Assembly: GCF_023008405.1 (NCBI RefSeq)
Contig: NZ_CP095376.1
Span: 8,784,501-8,848,500, forward strand
Length of the DNA: 64,000 nucleotides
Source of the DNA: Amycolatopsis sp. FBCC-B4732
GTDB lineage: Bacteria; Actinomycetota; Actinomycetes; Mycobacteriales; Pseudonocardiaceae
Direction: 5' to 3'
A model generated the notes under the pieces. It did not search any database. It was given only the letters and a program-made list of their open reading frames with translations, and was not told the DNA's origin. Of the stretch, positions 8,597 through 15,757 are shown one piece after another (the stretch's first letter is position 1; every line of letters begins with the position of its first letter). Both the position numbers and the translations under genes were made by a program.

Positions 8597-9388
8597 GTGA
8601 ACAAGTCAGTCGCCGTCTTCGACGTCATCGACGAGGTCATCGCCCCGCTGTCGGCCGAGGTGCCGCGGCGGCCGTCGGTGATGGAGTTCTACGACCCCGA
8701 GTTCGAGATCCCGCCGGTGCTCGCGGACACCGGACCGCTCCCGGGCCGTCGTCCCTCGCCGCCGTTGAGCCTGGCCGACGAGGTGGAGCAGTACACCCGG
8801 TTCGTCGCCGGGATGGCCGCGATCGGTCTCGCCCCGGGCGGCGAGGTCACGGCCGAGGCGGTCGGGCTGTACCGGGCGCTGCGCGGTGGCTTCATCCGCG
8901 GCGTGGTCACCGGGGTCTTCCCGGCCCGTGACGAGCCGTGGGAGGTCCGGTTCTTCGGCGACGAGGACTACACCACGGTGCTGCACAAACTGGGCAACCG
9001 CGCGCGGCTGCGGTCGGGCTTCCTCAGTGAGCTGCCGGGCTGGGTGTTCGACGGCCTGCCGGACCGGCCGCCGGGGCCGGGGCGGGCCGTGCGGATCGAG
9101 ACGGACGAGCGCGGCCTGATCCCGGGCGGCTGCGAGCGGGCGGTCGAGCTGATCCGCGAGTGCGCGGCCCGCCCGCGGCTGGGCACGGTGCTGGTGGACC
9201 TGGCGGTCCGCAACGCGATCCTGGCGGAATACCCGCACGGAGCGTTCGGGCTGGTCGACAACGACCTCGGCCGTTACCAGTTCAGCGCGGCGGTGGATCG
9301 CACCGGCCGCTGGACGGTGACGTGGGGTCCAGCGTCGAGGAGCACCGCCGAGCAGTGGATCGTCGAGGCGGTCCAGAGCCATGCGTGA
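8597..9388 (+). CDS. EspG-like protein, first gene of a three-gene overlapping set
   Basis: A 263-residue soluble protein, GTG start, predicted leaderless. An N-terminal acidic/proline segment is followed by a helical region, then LRGGFIRGVVTGVF, and a C-terminal half with RPRLGTVLVDLAVRNAILAE, FGLVDNDLGRYQFSAAVD and a final STAEQWIVEAV helix. The C-terminal layout (basic strand, V-D-x-D-x-GRY, then W/G-P-A) resembles EspG chaperones of type VII secretion, but identity looks low. EspG proteins bind PE-PPE pairs in the cytosol; no such partner is adjacent. The end overlaps the next ORF by 8 nt, suggesting translational coupling. The damage-type promoter upstream is the strongest functional clue. 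Function unproven. Confidence 0.55.
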   Translation: MNKSVAVFDVIDEVIAPLSAEVPRRPSVMEFYDPEFEIPPVLADTGPLPGRRPSPPLSLADEVEQYTRFVAGMAAIGLAPGGEVTAEAVGLYRALRGGFIRGVVTGVFPARDEPWEVRFFGDEDYTTVLHKLGNRARLRSGFLSELPGWVFDGLPDRPPGPGRAVRIETDERGLIPGGCERAVELIRECAARPRLGTVLVDLAVRNAILAEYPHGAFGLVDNDLGRYQFSAAVDRTGRWTVTWGPASRSTAEQWIVEAVQSHA

Positions 9389-9569
9389 GCCCGCGGCGAA
9401 CCCGCCGGCCCGCGGGGAGGCGCTCGAGCCGGCGCTCATGGGCCTCACGGTCCGTGACGCGATCCTGGCGGCGGCCGAGCTGATCAGCGACGTTCCGATC
9501 CCTCGTAGCGGAACTGCCGGCGACGAGACCGAAGACGAGACGGAAAAGGAGGTGCAGGGCCATGGTTGA
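9381..9569 (+). CDS. Small 62-residue protein between two EspG-like genes
   Basis: An unrecognised small ORF that overlaps both neighbours by 8 nt (ATG of one within the stop region of the other), which argues for a real, translationally coupled gene. It contains LTVRDAILAAAELI, similar to LAVRNAILAEYPHG in the preceding EspG-like protein, followed by an acidic tail (DETEDETEKE). It may be a trimmed paralog fragment or a small partner. No membrane or secretion signal is visible. Confidence 0.45.
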   Translation: MREPAANPPARGEALEPALMGLTVRDAILAAAELISDVPIPRSGTAGDETEDETEKEVQGHG

Positions 9570-10353
9570 GCGCACGGCGGCGCGCGAGCTGCTGGAGCTC
9601 GCCGCCGGGCCGGTGCTGGCGGCGATGCCGGACCGGGAGCCCGTCGACCGGCTCTACAACCCGGACGTCAGCGACCACGAAATCCTCGTCCACGGCCCGG
9701 TGTCCGACGACCCCGCGGACCTGATCGACGAGGTCGAACGCCACATGTCCTGGGCGGCCTGGATCGACGGCACGCCCTTCGGGGAGGAAGGGGAGCTCAA
9801 CGAACTCGGCTTCGAGGTCGTCTCGCTGATGCTGCGCGGTTCGGTGCGGGCGGCGCTGTGCGGCGTCTTCGACGAGGGGCCCGAGATCGCGGACATCCGG
9901 TGCTACGCCGACGGCGAGCGGGCGTTCATGATGGGCTCGCTGCCGGGCCGGACGGCGATCCACCTCGCCGACTTCGAAGAGCTGCCGGAGATGCTCATCG
10001 CGGAGCTGCCGGAGGTCCCGTTCGGGGCCTCGCCGCGGGCGATCTGGCTGTCGGTGGACGCCGACGGCCTGGTCCACGACGGCCAGGACGCCGACCTCTG
10101 GGCGATGCGGGAGCTGCTGGCCCGGCCGCGCTCGGGCACGGCGGTGCTCGACATGCTCGCCTTCGGCGGGCTGTGCGCGGAGTTCCCCGACCACGGTTTC
10201 GTCCTCGTCGACACCGACCTGGGCCGCTTCGCGCTGGCGGCCCTGGATCGGGGCGACGGGCGGCGCCAGCTCGTCCTGAGCCCGTTCAGCCGCGGGATGC
10301 TCCGCGACTGGTGCCGGAAGATGATCGACCTCGGACAGGAGGAGGTGCCCTGA
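9562..10353 (+). CDS. EspG-like protein, third gene of the set
   Basis: A 263-residue acidic soluble protein, a paralog of the product of 8597. Shared features are a mid-protein LRGSVRAALCGVFDEG segment, then SVDADGLVHDGQD, RPRSGTAVLDMLAF, and FVLVDTDLGRFALAALD ahead of a C-terminal helix (RDWCRKMIDLG). The start has a strong ribosome site (AAGGAGG, 13 nt upstream in the preceding gene), unlike the leaderless first gene. It overlaps the 62-residue ORF by 8 nt, so all three probably share the promoter at 8548. The EspG relation is inferred from the C-terminal strand-turn pattern D-x-D-x-GR. The biological role is unknown. Confidence 0.5.
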   Translation: MVERTAARELLELAAGPVLAAMPDREPVDRLYNPDVSDHEILVHGPVSDDPADLIDEVERHMSWAAWIDGTPFGEEGELNELGFEVVSLMLRGSVRAALCGVFDEGPEIADIRCYADGERAFMMGSLPGRTAIHLADFEELPEMLIAELPEVPFGASPRAIWLSVDADGLVHDGQDADLWAMRELLARPRSGTAVLDMLAFGGLCAEFPDHGFVLVDTDLGRFALAALDRGDGRRQLVLSPFSRGMLRDWCRKMIDLGQEEVP

Positions 10354-10644
10354 CCGGTACTCCATCCGGGCACGATCGCCGTCCGCGAAACTGGCCATCT
10401 TGACACCCAAGGTGTGGCCTGTTCCGCGGGGCCGTTTCAGGGCCTGTGTGATCGGGCTCACTACGATCTGTCACCAACGGCGGTCGACCGGGCCACCGGC
10501 GGGCTGGACACTGCAGGGGGTTCGGGTGCGGGCTTGCGCTGCGTGACCGACCCTCCACAGCAGACAGAGCCATTGGGCGGATGCGTTATCCGCCATCGTC
10601 GCTACCCTGGAAAGGCGAGGACATTCAGTAGTGAGGTGGTCACC

Positions 10645-11262
10645 ATGAGCGCGAACGGTGAGGCTCCCTTCTTCAATGCCCCCGAGCTCACTCAGCGCGA
10701 CGGCACTCTGTCCCAAGCACCAGGCGAGACGTTCGCGGACCCGGTCTCCGGACTGGTCACCGCGGCGCCGGAGCCGCGCGCCGCGGCTCCGAACGGCCAC
10801 GAGCCCGCCGCCTTCCCGGTGGCCGGGCCGGTGCAACCCGACGAAGAGGTCGTGCGCCGGATGGTCGAGGAGACACTCCGCGAGGAGGGCGAAATCGGGG
10901 CCAGGGCCCCGGAGGCGATCCCGCCGGCGGGCACCTTGGCGGCGAACGGGGACACCCCGCCGCTCGGGGTGCTGCCACGGCAGCGGAACCGGCAGCGGAC
11001 GTGGCCGACCAGGCCGCCGCAGCTGCTCCGCCCCGTGCGGCAGGAGGCGCTGCCGGACGAAGACCTCGACGACGTCGACGTCGTGCCGGTCAAGCGGCGA
11101 AAGCTGCCGAAGATGCCGGCGGTGTCGATGCCGGCGTTCAACCGGCCGTCGTCGAGCGCGGCGGGCGTGATGCTCGCCGTGGCGTTGCTGATCGTGTTCG
11201 GTTTCGTCGCCATCGAGATGGTCTCCAGCCTGGTCAGCAGCGTGACCGGACTGTTCGACTAG
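10645..11262 (+). CDS. Hypothetical protein with a C-terminal membrane anchor
   Basis: An unrecognised 205-residue protein. Residues 1-140 are Pro/Ala/Glu-rich and probably disordered. A basic stretch (VKRRKLPKMPAV) precedes one membrane helix, AAGVMLAVALLIVFGFVAIE, close to the C-terminus, so the bulk is expected to face the cytosol. ATG 10645 is chosen for the AGGTGG just upstream. The 290 bp between the previous gene and this start hold no ORF I support; it should contain the promoter, but I see no convincing -35/-10 pair. Function unknown. Confidence 0.65.
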   Translation: MSANGEAPFFNAPELTQRDGTLSQAPGETFADPVSGLVTAAPEPRAAAPNGHEPAAFPVAGPVQPDEEVVRRMVEETLREEGEIGARAPEAIPPAGTLAANGDTPPLGVLPRQRNRQRTWPTRPPQLLRPVRQEALPDEDLDDVDVVPVKRRKLPKMPAVSMPAFNRPSSSAAGVMLAVALLIVFGFVAIEMVSSLVSSVTGLFD

Positions 11263-11419
11263 CGTTCGCTCGCTGTTCCCCACCCCACTGGCACCTCGGG
11301 GTCGTCCGCGAGGCAAGGGCCGATCGGGCTACCCTGGCTTCACGGTCGGGCGACCCCACCAGGGCGTCCGGCACCGCGGTGACTAGTGGGGTGGGCGTAT
11401 CAGCGAGGGCTTGCGATCG

Positions 11420-13531
11420 GTGCCCGGGTCCGGCCCGGGTGCGTCGTCGGGTGCCGAGGCGTCCACGATCAACCGGGTCCGGCGGGTACTGGCGATCAAA
11501 CCGTTCCGGCGGCTGTGGGGCGTCACGTACCTGTGCAGCGTGGCCGACTGGCTGAACATCCTCGCCCTCACCGGCCTGGCCACGAAGCTGACGGACAACT
11601 ACTTCGCCCAGAACTTCGCGTTCGTCGGCGTGGTGCTGACCGGACTGGCGCCGGGGCTGCTGTTCGCCCCGATCGGCGGCCTGCTCGCGGACCGGTTCGA
11701 CCGCCGCAAGGTGATGGTGGTCGCCGACCTGCTGCGGTGCGGTTTCCTGCTGTCCATCGCGATCGTCAGCGCGCCCTGGTGGCTGCTCGCCGGGAACTTC
11801 CTCGTCGGCTGCGCGTCGAGCATGTGGATCCCCTCGAAAGAGGCCGCGGTCCCCAACCTGCTGCGCCGCCCCGACCAGGTCGAGACGGCCAACCAGCTCG
11901 GCATGGTGATGACCTACGGCCTCGCCGTCATCACCGCGGCCGGCGCCAACGCGGCCATCACCGGCGTCAACACGACGTTCCACCTGTTCCCCGGCGACCC
12001 GAGCCTCAACATCGCGAAGCTCGTCGTCATCATCACCGGCCTGCTCTACCTGGCCAGCGCGATCCTCATCGCCACCCGGATCCCCGAGCTTTCGCTGCGC
12101 AACGTCCACGAGCTGCCGGAGCAGAAGGTCAAGCCGGCCGACGAAGAGAAGTTCGGCATCGGCCAGATGATCGCCGACGGCTTCCGGTTCATCCGCAGCA
12201 CGCCGCTCGTGCGCGGCCTGCTCGTCGGGGCCTTCGGCGCGTTCGCCGCCGGCGGGGCCGTGATCGGCTCGGCCAAGCCGTACTCCTCGAGCCTGCTGGC
12301 CGGCGACTCGGCGTTCAACCTGCTGGTGCTGGCCGTCTTCCTCGGCTTGGCCACCGGCATGGCCTTCGCGCCGAAGCTCGCCCGTCGCCTGGCGCACGAC
12401 CGGCTGTTCGGCATCTCCATCATCGCCGCGGCGCTCTCGTTGCTGGTGGTGGCGCTGTCGCCGCACCTGGCGGTCGCGCTGATCGCCGTGTGTTCCGTCG
12501 GCGTCTGGGCCGGGACGGCGTTCCTCACCGGCGTCACGATCATCGGCTCGCGCGTCGAGGACGCCATCCGCGGCCGGATCAACGCCATCTACCAGCTGAT
12601 GATGAAGCTGGTCCTGTTCGGCACCACGGTCACCGTGCCGGTGCTGGTCGGGCTCGTGCAGCGGCACACGGTCACCGTCTGGGGCAGCCCGCTCACCATC
12701 GACGGCACCCGCCCGGTCATGCTCGGCGGCGCCGCGATCGCGCTGGTCGCCGGCCTCTTCGCCTACCGGCAGATGGACGACAAGCGCACCGAGCCGATCC
12801 TGTCCGACCTGCGCAACGCGCTGCGCCGCACCCCGCGCCGCGTCAACGGCTTCCTCATCGCCGTCGAAGGCACCACCGCGATCAACACCGCGATCCAGGC
12901 CGTCAACCTGGCCGACTGGATGCGCGGCGGCACCCGCCCGGTCGTGGTCGCCGCCGACCCCGCGCTCGACGACCAGCGGCTCACCGCGCTGGTCTCCGGC
13001 GCCTCGCTGACCGGGGCGCGCGCCCAGGCGCTGGCCGCCGCCGCGGTGCGGGCCGACATCGTCGAGCGGCACGTCCAGCCGGCGCTGGACGCCGGTTCTG
13101 TGGTCGTGATGGAGCGGTTCGTCGACTCGCCGCTCGCGCACCTGTCCGCTGTCGCGGGCCTGGACAGCGACGAGCTCGAAGGCCTCGCCGACTGGGCGAC
13201 CGGGCGGCTGCGCCCGGACCTCACCGTGCTGCTCGACTCCGCCCCGAACGGCGTCCCGCGCGACAAGTCGACCGCCATGAACGACCAGTGGCGCGTCCAG
13301 CACCTGCTCACCGAGATGGCCGCGGCCGACCCGGACCGGTACGTCGTGATCGACGCCGACGGCACCGACGCCGAGGTCGCCGAGCGCATCCGCACCGCGC
13401 TGCGCGCCGTGTTCGTCGGCCGCCTGTCCGCGCTCGCGCCGACGACCGAGAAGCCGGTGACGCTGCCGATGGACATCGACGAACCCCTGCCCGTCGAGAC
13501 CCCGGAAGAGCCTCGCGTGGAGGCGAAGTGA
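11420..13531 (+). CDS. MFS transporter fused to a degenerate thymidylate-kinase domain
   Basis: A 703-residue fusion. Residues 1-460 form a 12-helix-type MFS transporter with the loop-2/3 motif GGLLADRFDRRKV. Residues about 475-690 match thymidylate kinase in order, but key residues are gone. The P-loop reads FLIAVEGTTAINT instead of EGGDGAGKST, so the Walker A Lys is missing. The DRY motif is ERFVDSPLAH. The lid region (GVPRDKSTAMNDQ) is shortened, while DPDRYVVIDADGT survives. It is therefore probably a pseudokinase, perhaps a regulatory domain for transport. From memory, Streptomyces has a like fusion beside topA and holB. GTG 11420 is preferred, since TTG 11411 lies only 1 nt after GAGGG. 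It overlaps holB by 4 nt. Confidence 0.85.
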   Translation: MPGSGPGASSGAEASTINRVRRVLAIKPFRRLWGVTYLCSVADWLNILALTGLATKLTDNYFAQNFAFVGVVLTGLAPGLLFAPIGGLLADRFDRRKVMVVADLLRCGFLLSIAIVSAPWWLLAGNFLVGCASSMWIPSKEAAVPNLLRRPDQVETANQLGMVMTYGLAVITAAGANAAITGVNTTFHLFPGDPSLNIAKLVVIITGLLYLASAILIATRIPELSLRNVHELPEQKVKPADEEKFGIGQMIADGFRFIRSTPLVRGLLVGAFGAFAAGGAVIGSAKPYSSSLLAGDSAFNLLVLAVFLGLATGMAFAPKLARRLAHDRLFGISIIAAALSLLVVALSPHLAVALIAVCSVGVWAGTAFLTGVTIIGSRVEDAIRGRINAIYQLMMKLVLFGTTVTVPVLVGLVQRHTVTVWGSPLTIDGTRPVMLGGAAIALVAGLFAYRQMDDKRTEPILSDLRNALRRTPRRVNGFLIAVEGTTAINTAIQAVNLADWMRGGTRPVVVAADPALDDQRLTALVSGASLTGARAQALAAAAVRADIVERHVQPALDAGSVVVMERFVDSPLAHLSAVAGLDSDELEGLADWATGRLRPDLTVLLDSAPNGVPRDKSTAMNDQWRVQHLLTEMAAADPDRYVVIDADGTDAEVAERIRTALRAVFVGRLSALAPTTEKPVTLPMDIDEPLPVETPEEPRVEAK

Positions 13532-14733
13532 CGACGACCGAACGCATCGGTGTCTGGAACCAGGTGGTCGGCCAGGAAGCCGCGGTCGAAACGCTGACCG
13601 CGGCCGCTTCGGCCGCCGCGAAGATCGTCGCCGGCGAGCCCGCCCCGCCCGGGGCGATGACGCACGCGTGGCTGCTCACCGGTCCGCCCGGTTCCGGCCG
13701 TTCGGTGGCCGCGCGGACGTTCGCGGCGGCCCTGCAGTGCAGCACCGGTACCGGCTGTGACGCCTGCCCCGGCTGCCACACGACGATGGCGGGCACGCAC
13801 GCCGACGTCCGGCTCGTGGTGCCGGAAGGCCTGTCGATCTCGGTCGCCGAGATGCGGTCGCTGGTCCAGGCCGCCGCGCGCCGCCCGACCACCGGCAAGT
13901 GGCAGGTCGTCGTCATCGAGGACGCCGACCGGCTCACCGAAGGCGCGTCGAACGCCCTGCTGAAGGCCGTCGAGGAGCCGCCGGACCGCACGGTCTTCCT
14001 ACTCTGCGCGCCGTCCGACCACCCCGAGGACGTCTCGGTGACGATCCGCTCGCGCTGCCGCCTGGTGACGCTGCGGACGCCGCCGCCGGAGGCGATCGCC
14101 GACGTCCTGGTGCGCCGCGACCACGTCGACCCGGAGCGGGCGCACTGGGCGGCTTCGGTCTGCGGCGGGCACGTCGGCCGCGCGCGCCGGCTCGCCACCG
14201 ACGAGGCCGCGCGGCAGCGCCGGGCCACCGTGCTGCGGATCCCGCTGGGCCTGCGCCGGCCCAGTGACGTCTTCACCTGCGCCGACCAGCTGATCAGCGC
14301 GGCCGAGGCGGACGCGGGCGAGGCGAGCAAGTCCCGCGACGAGGACGAACGCAACGAACTGCGTACGGCGATGGGCGGCGACGGCATCGGCAAGGGCGTT
14401 GCCGGGGCCAAGCGGGCCGCCGAAGCCGCGGTCAAGCAGCTCGAGAAGAAGCAGAAGTCCCGCGCCACCCGGACCCAGCGCGACACGCTCGACCTGGCAC
14501 TGGTCGACCTCGTCGGCTTCTACCGCGACGTCCTGGTGACGGTGACCCGCTCCGGCGTCACGCTCAACCACCCGGACCACGCCGACCAGATCCGCGAAGC
14601 GGCTTCGTCGTGGACGCCGGAATCGACGCTCCGCCGGCTCGAAGCGGTGCTGGAGTGCCGCGAGGCGATCGACCTGAACGTCAAGCCGCGCATCGCCGTC
14701 GAGGCGATGGTCACGACGCTTCGCCAGGGCTGA
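13528..14733 (+). CDS. holB: DNA polymerase III delta' subunit
   Basis: The clamp-loader subunit delta' (401 residues), which with the tau/gamma and delta subunits loads the beta clamp at replication. Visible features are the degenerate P-loop GPPGSGRS, a four-Cys zinc knuckle (CSTGTGCDACPGC), the sensor region SNALLKAVEEPP and the SRC motif in IRSRCRLV. A Lys/Arg-rich charged insert (KRAAEAAVKQLEKKQKS) is followed by the collar domain. Loss of ATP-binding residues is normal for delta'. GTG 13528 overlaps the upstream stop by 4 nt (GTGA), indicating coupled translation. No terminator is obvious before the next, lower-GC region. Confidence 0.93.
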   Translation: MTTTERIGVWNQVVGQEAAVETLTAAASAAAKIVAGEPAPPGAMTHAWLLTGPPGSGRSVAARTFAAALQCSTGTGCDACPGCHTTMAGTHADVRLVVPEGLSISVAEMRSLVQAAARRPTTGKWQVVVIEDADRLTEGASNALLKAVEEPPDRTVFLLCAPSDHPEDVSVTIRSRCRLVTLRTPPPEAIADVLVRRDHVDPERAHWAASVCGGHVGRARRLATDEAARQRRATVLRIPLGLRRPSDVFTCADQLISAAEADAGEASKSRDEDERNELRTAMGGDGIGKGVAGAKRAAEAAVKQLEKKQKSRATRTQRDTLDLALVDLVGFYRDVLVTVTRSGVTLNHPDHADQIREAASSWTPESTLRRLEAVLECREAIDLNVKPRIAVEAMVTTLRQG

Positions 14734-15106
14734 GTAGCTGCGCTGCGGCGAATTGTGAACCCCGGGTCAGTAAGCCTGATGACGACAGTCACCGACTTCG
14801 CCTAACATGTCCGCCTCGAGCTGCACCTGAACAGCGATTATCCCCGGGGTAGTGACGTCGAGCGGTCGTGAATACCATCCGCCAGGCGGTTCACAGATTT
14901 TGTGTACTCGAAGTACTTGCAACCGGGGAGGCGTCGCGCTAGTCTTCAGTGGCGACCAAAGGATAAGCAAGACGTTGAAGGCCGCGGCGACTCCACGGCA
15001 GATAAAGCGATGCCCCGGGTGGCATGCCGAAGCAGAGGCGAACCCGGGGCGTACCAGCTGACAGTAGCACATCTTTGTGCTGCCATAAAGTCGATGGAGG
15101 CACAGG
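14734..15106. other. 373-bp lower-GC intergenic region before the HEPN/methyltransferase pair
   Basis: No ORF is supported here. It is clearly richer in A+T than its surroundings and contains a candidate promoter (14917-14945) next to the palindrome AAGTACTT. It could mark the left edge of an acquired island; I found no attachment-site repeat. Confidence 0.5.
14917..14945 (+). promoter_or_regulatory. Candidate promoter of the HEPN/methyltransferase operon
   Basis: TTGCAA (14917-14922), a 17-bp spacer and TAGTCT (14940-14945) form a reasonable sigma-A-type promoter about 160 bp upstream of the ATG at 15107. The overlapping palindrome AAGTACTT (14911-14918) could be an operator. Confidence 0.4.
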
Positions 15107-15757
15107 ATGAGAACCGAGCCGGGTTGGGTCCGTGAGACGCTCTCGTCGCCGCGCTTTGCGCCGTACCTGGCCAAGGCCGGTGGCGACCTGGCGGCGGCGA
15201 TCGAACTGTACTGGTGGAACGTGGACATCTCGGCCGCGTTCTACGTTCCTCTGCACTGTCTGGAAATGGCGCTGCGCAACGCGCTCCACCGGCAGCTCAG
15301 CGAGAGCTTCGGCCGAGACGACTGGTGGTCGGTCGTGCCCCTTCGGAAGAAGGGACCGCAGCTCGTGGCCGACGCCCGGCGGAAATTGACCGAGCGCGGC
15401 CGTTCTGGCACGGCCGACAACGTCGTGGCCGAGCTTTCCCTCGGGTTTTGGGTGTCGCTGATCAGCCGCAACTACACCCGGGACCTCTGGGTGCCGTACT
15501 TGCACAAGGTGTTCCGTCACTACCCCGGGGGCCGTGGTGCGTTGCACCATGATCTGACTACCGTATTGCTGTTCCGGAACCGGATCATGCACCACGAGCC
15601 TATCCACCACCGTCACCTGGAAGCCGATCACCGCACGATCCGCCGCGTGCTGGGTTACCTTTCGCCGGCCATGATCACGCAGCTGGAGTCCTACGACCGC
15701 GTCGAGCGGACGTTGAAGCAGCGCCCGGCGCCTCCGGAAGGTGTGGTCGATGAGTGA
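15107..15757 (+). CDS. Abi-family protein with a HEPN-type RNase motif
   Basis: A 216-residue cytosolic protein resembling the Abi_2 (AbiD/AbiF-like) family linked to phage abortive infection. The key feature is FRNRIMHHEPI: Arg157 and His162 give the RX4H catalytic motif of HEPN ribonucleases. Earlier conserved-looking pieces are LHCLEMALRNALHRQL and LSLGFWVSLISRNYTRDLW. By family analogy it would cleave RNA on infection and stop growth. It overlaps the methyltransferase gene by 8 nt, so the two are made together. Codons are less GC-biased than in housekeeping neighbours, consistent with transfer. An antitoxin role for the neighbour is possible but unproven. Confidence 0.75.
   Translation: MRTEPGWVRETLSSPRFAPYLAKAGGDLAAAIELYWWNVDISAAFYVPLHCLEMALRNALHRQLSESFGRDDWWSVVPLRKKGPQLVADARRKLTERGRSGTADNVVAELSLGFWVSLISRNYTRDLWVPYLHKVFRHYPGGRGALHHDLTTVLLFRNRIMHHEPIHHRHLEADHRTIRRVLGYLSPAMITQLESYDRVERTLKQRPAPPEGVVDE

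Noticed and set aside
13660..13700. HolB P-loop GPPGSGRS (Lys to Arg) as a damaging mutation
   Set aside because: Delta' subunits normally lack a working ATP site, so this is expected.
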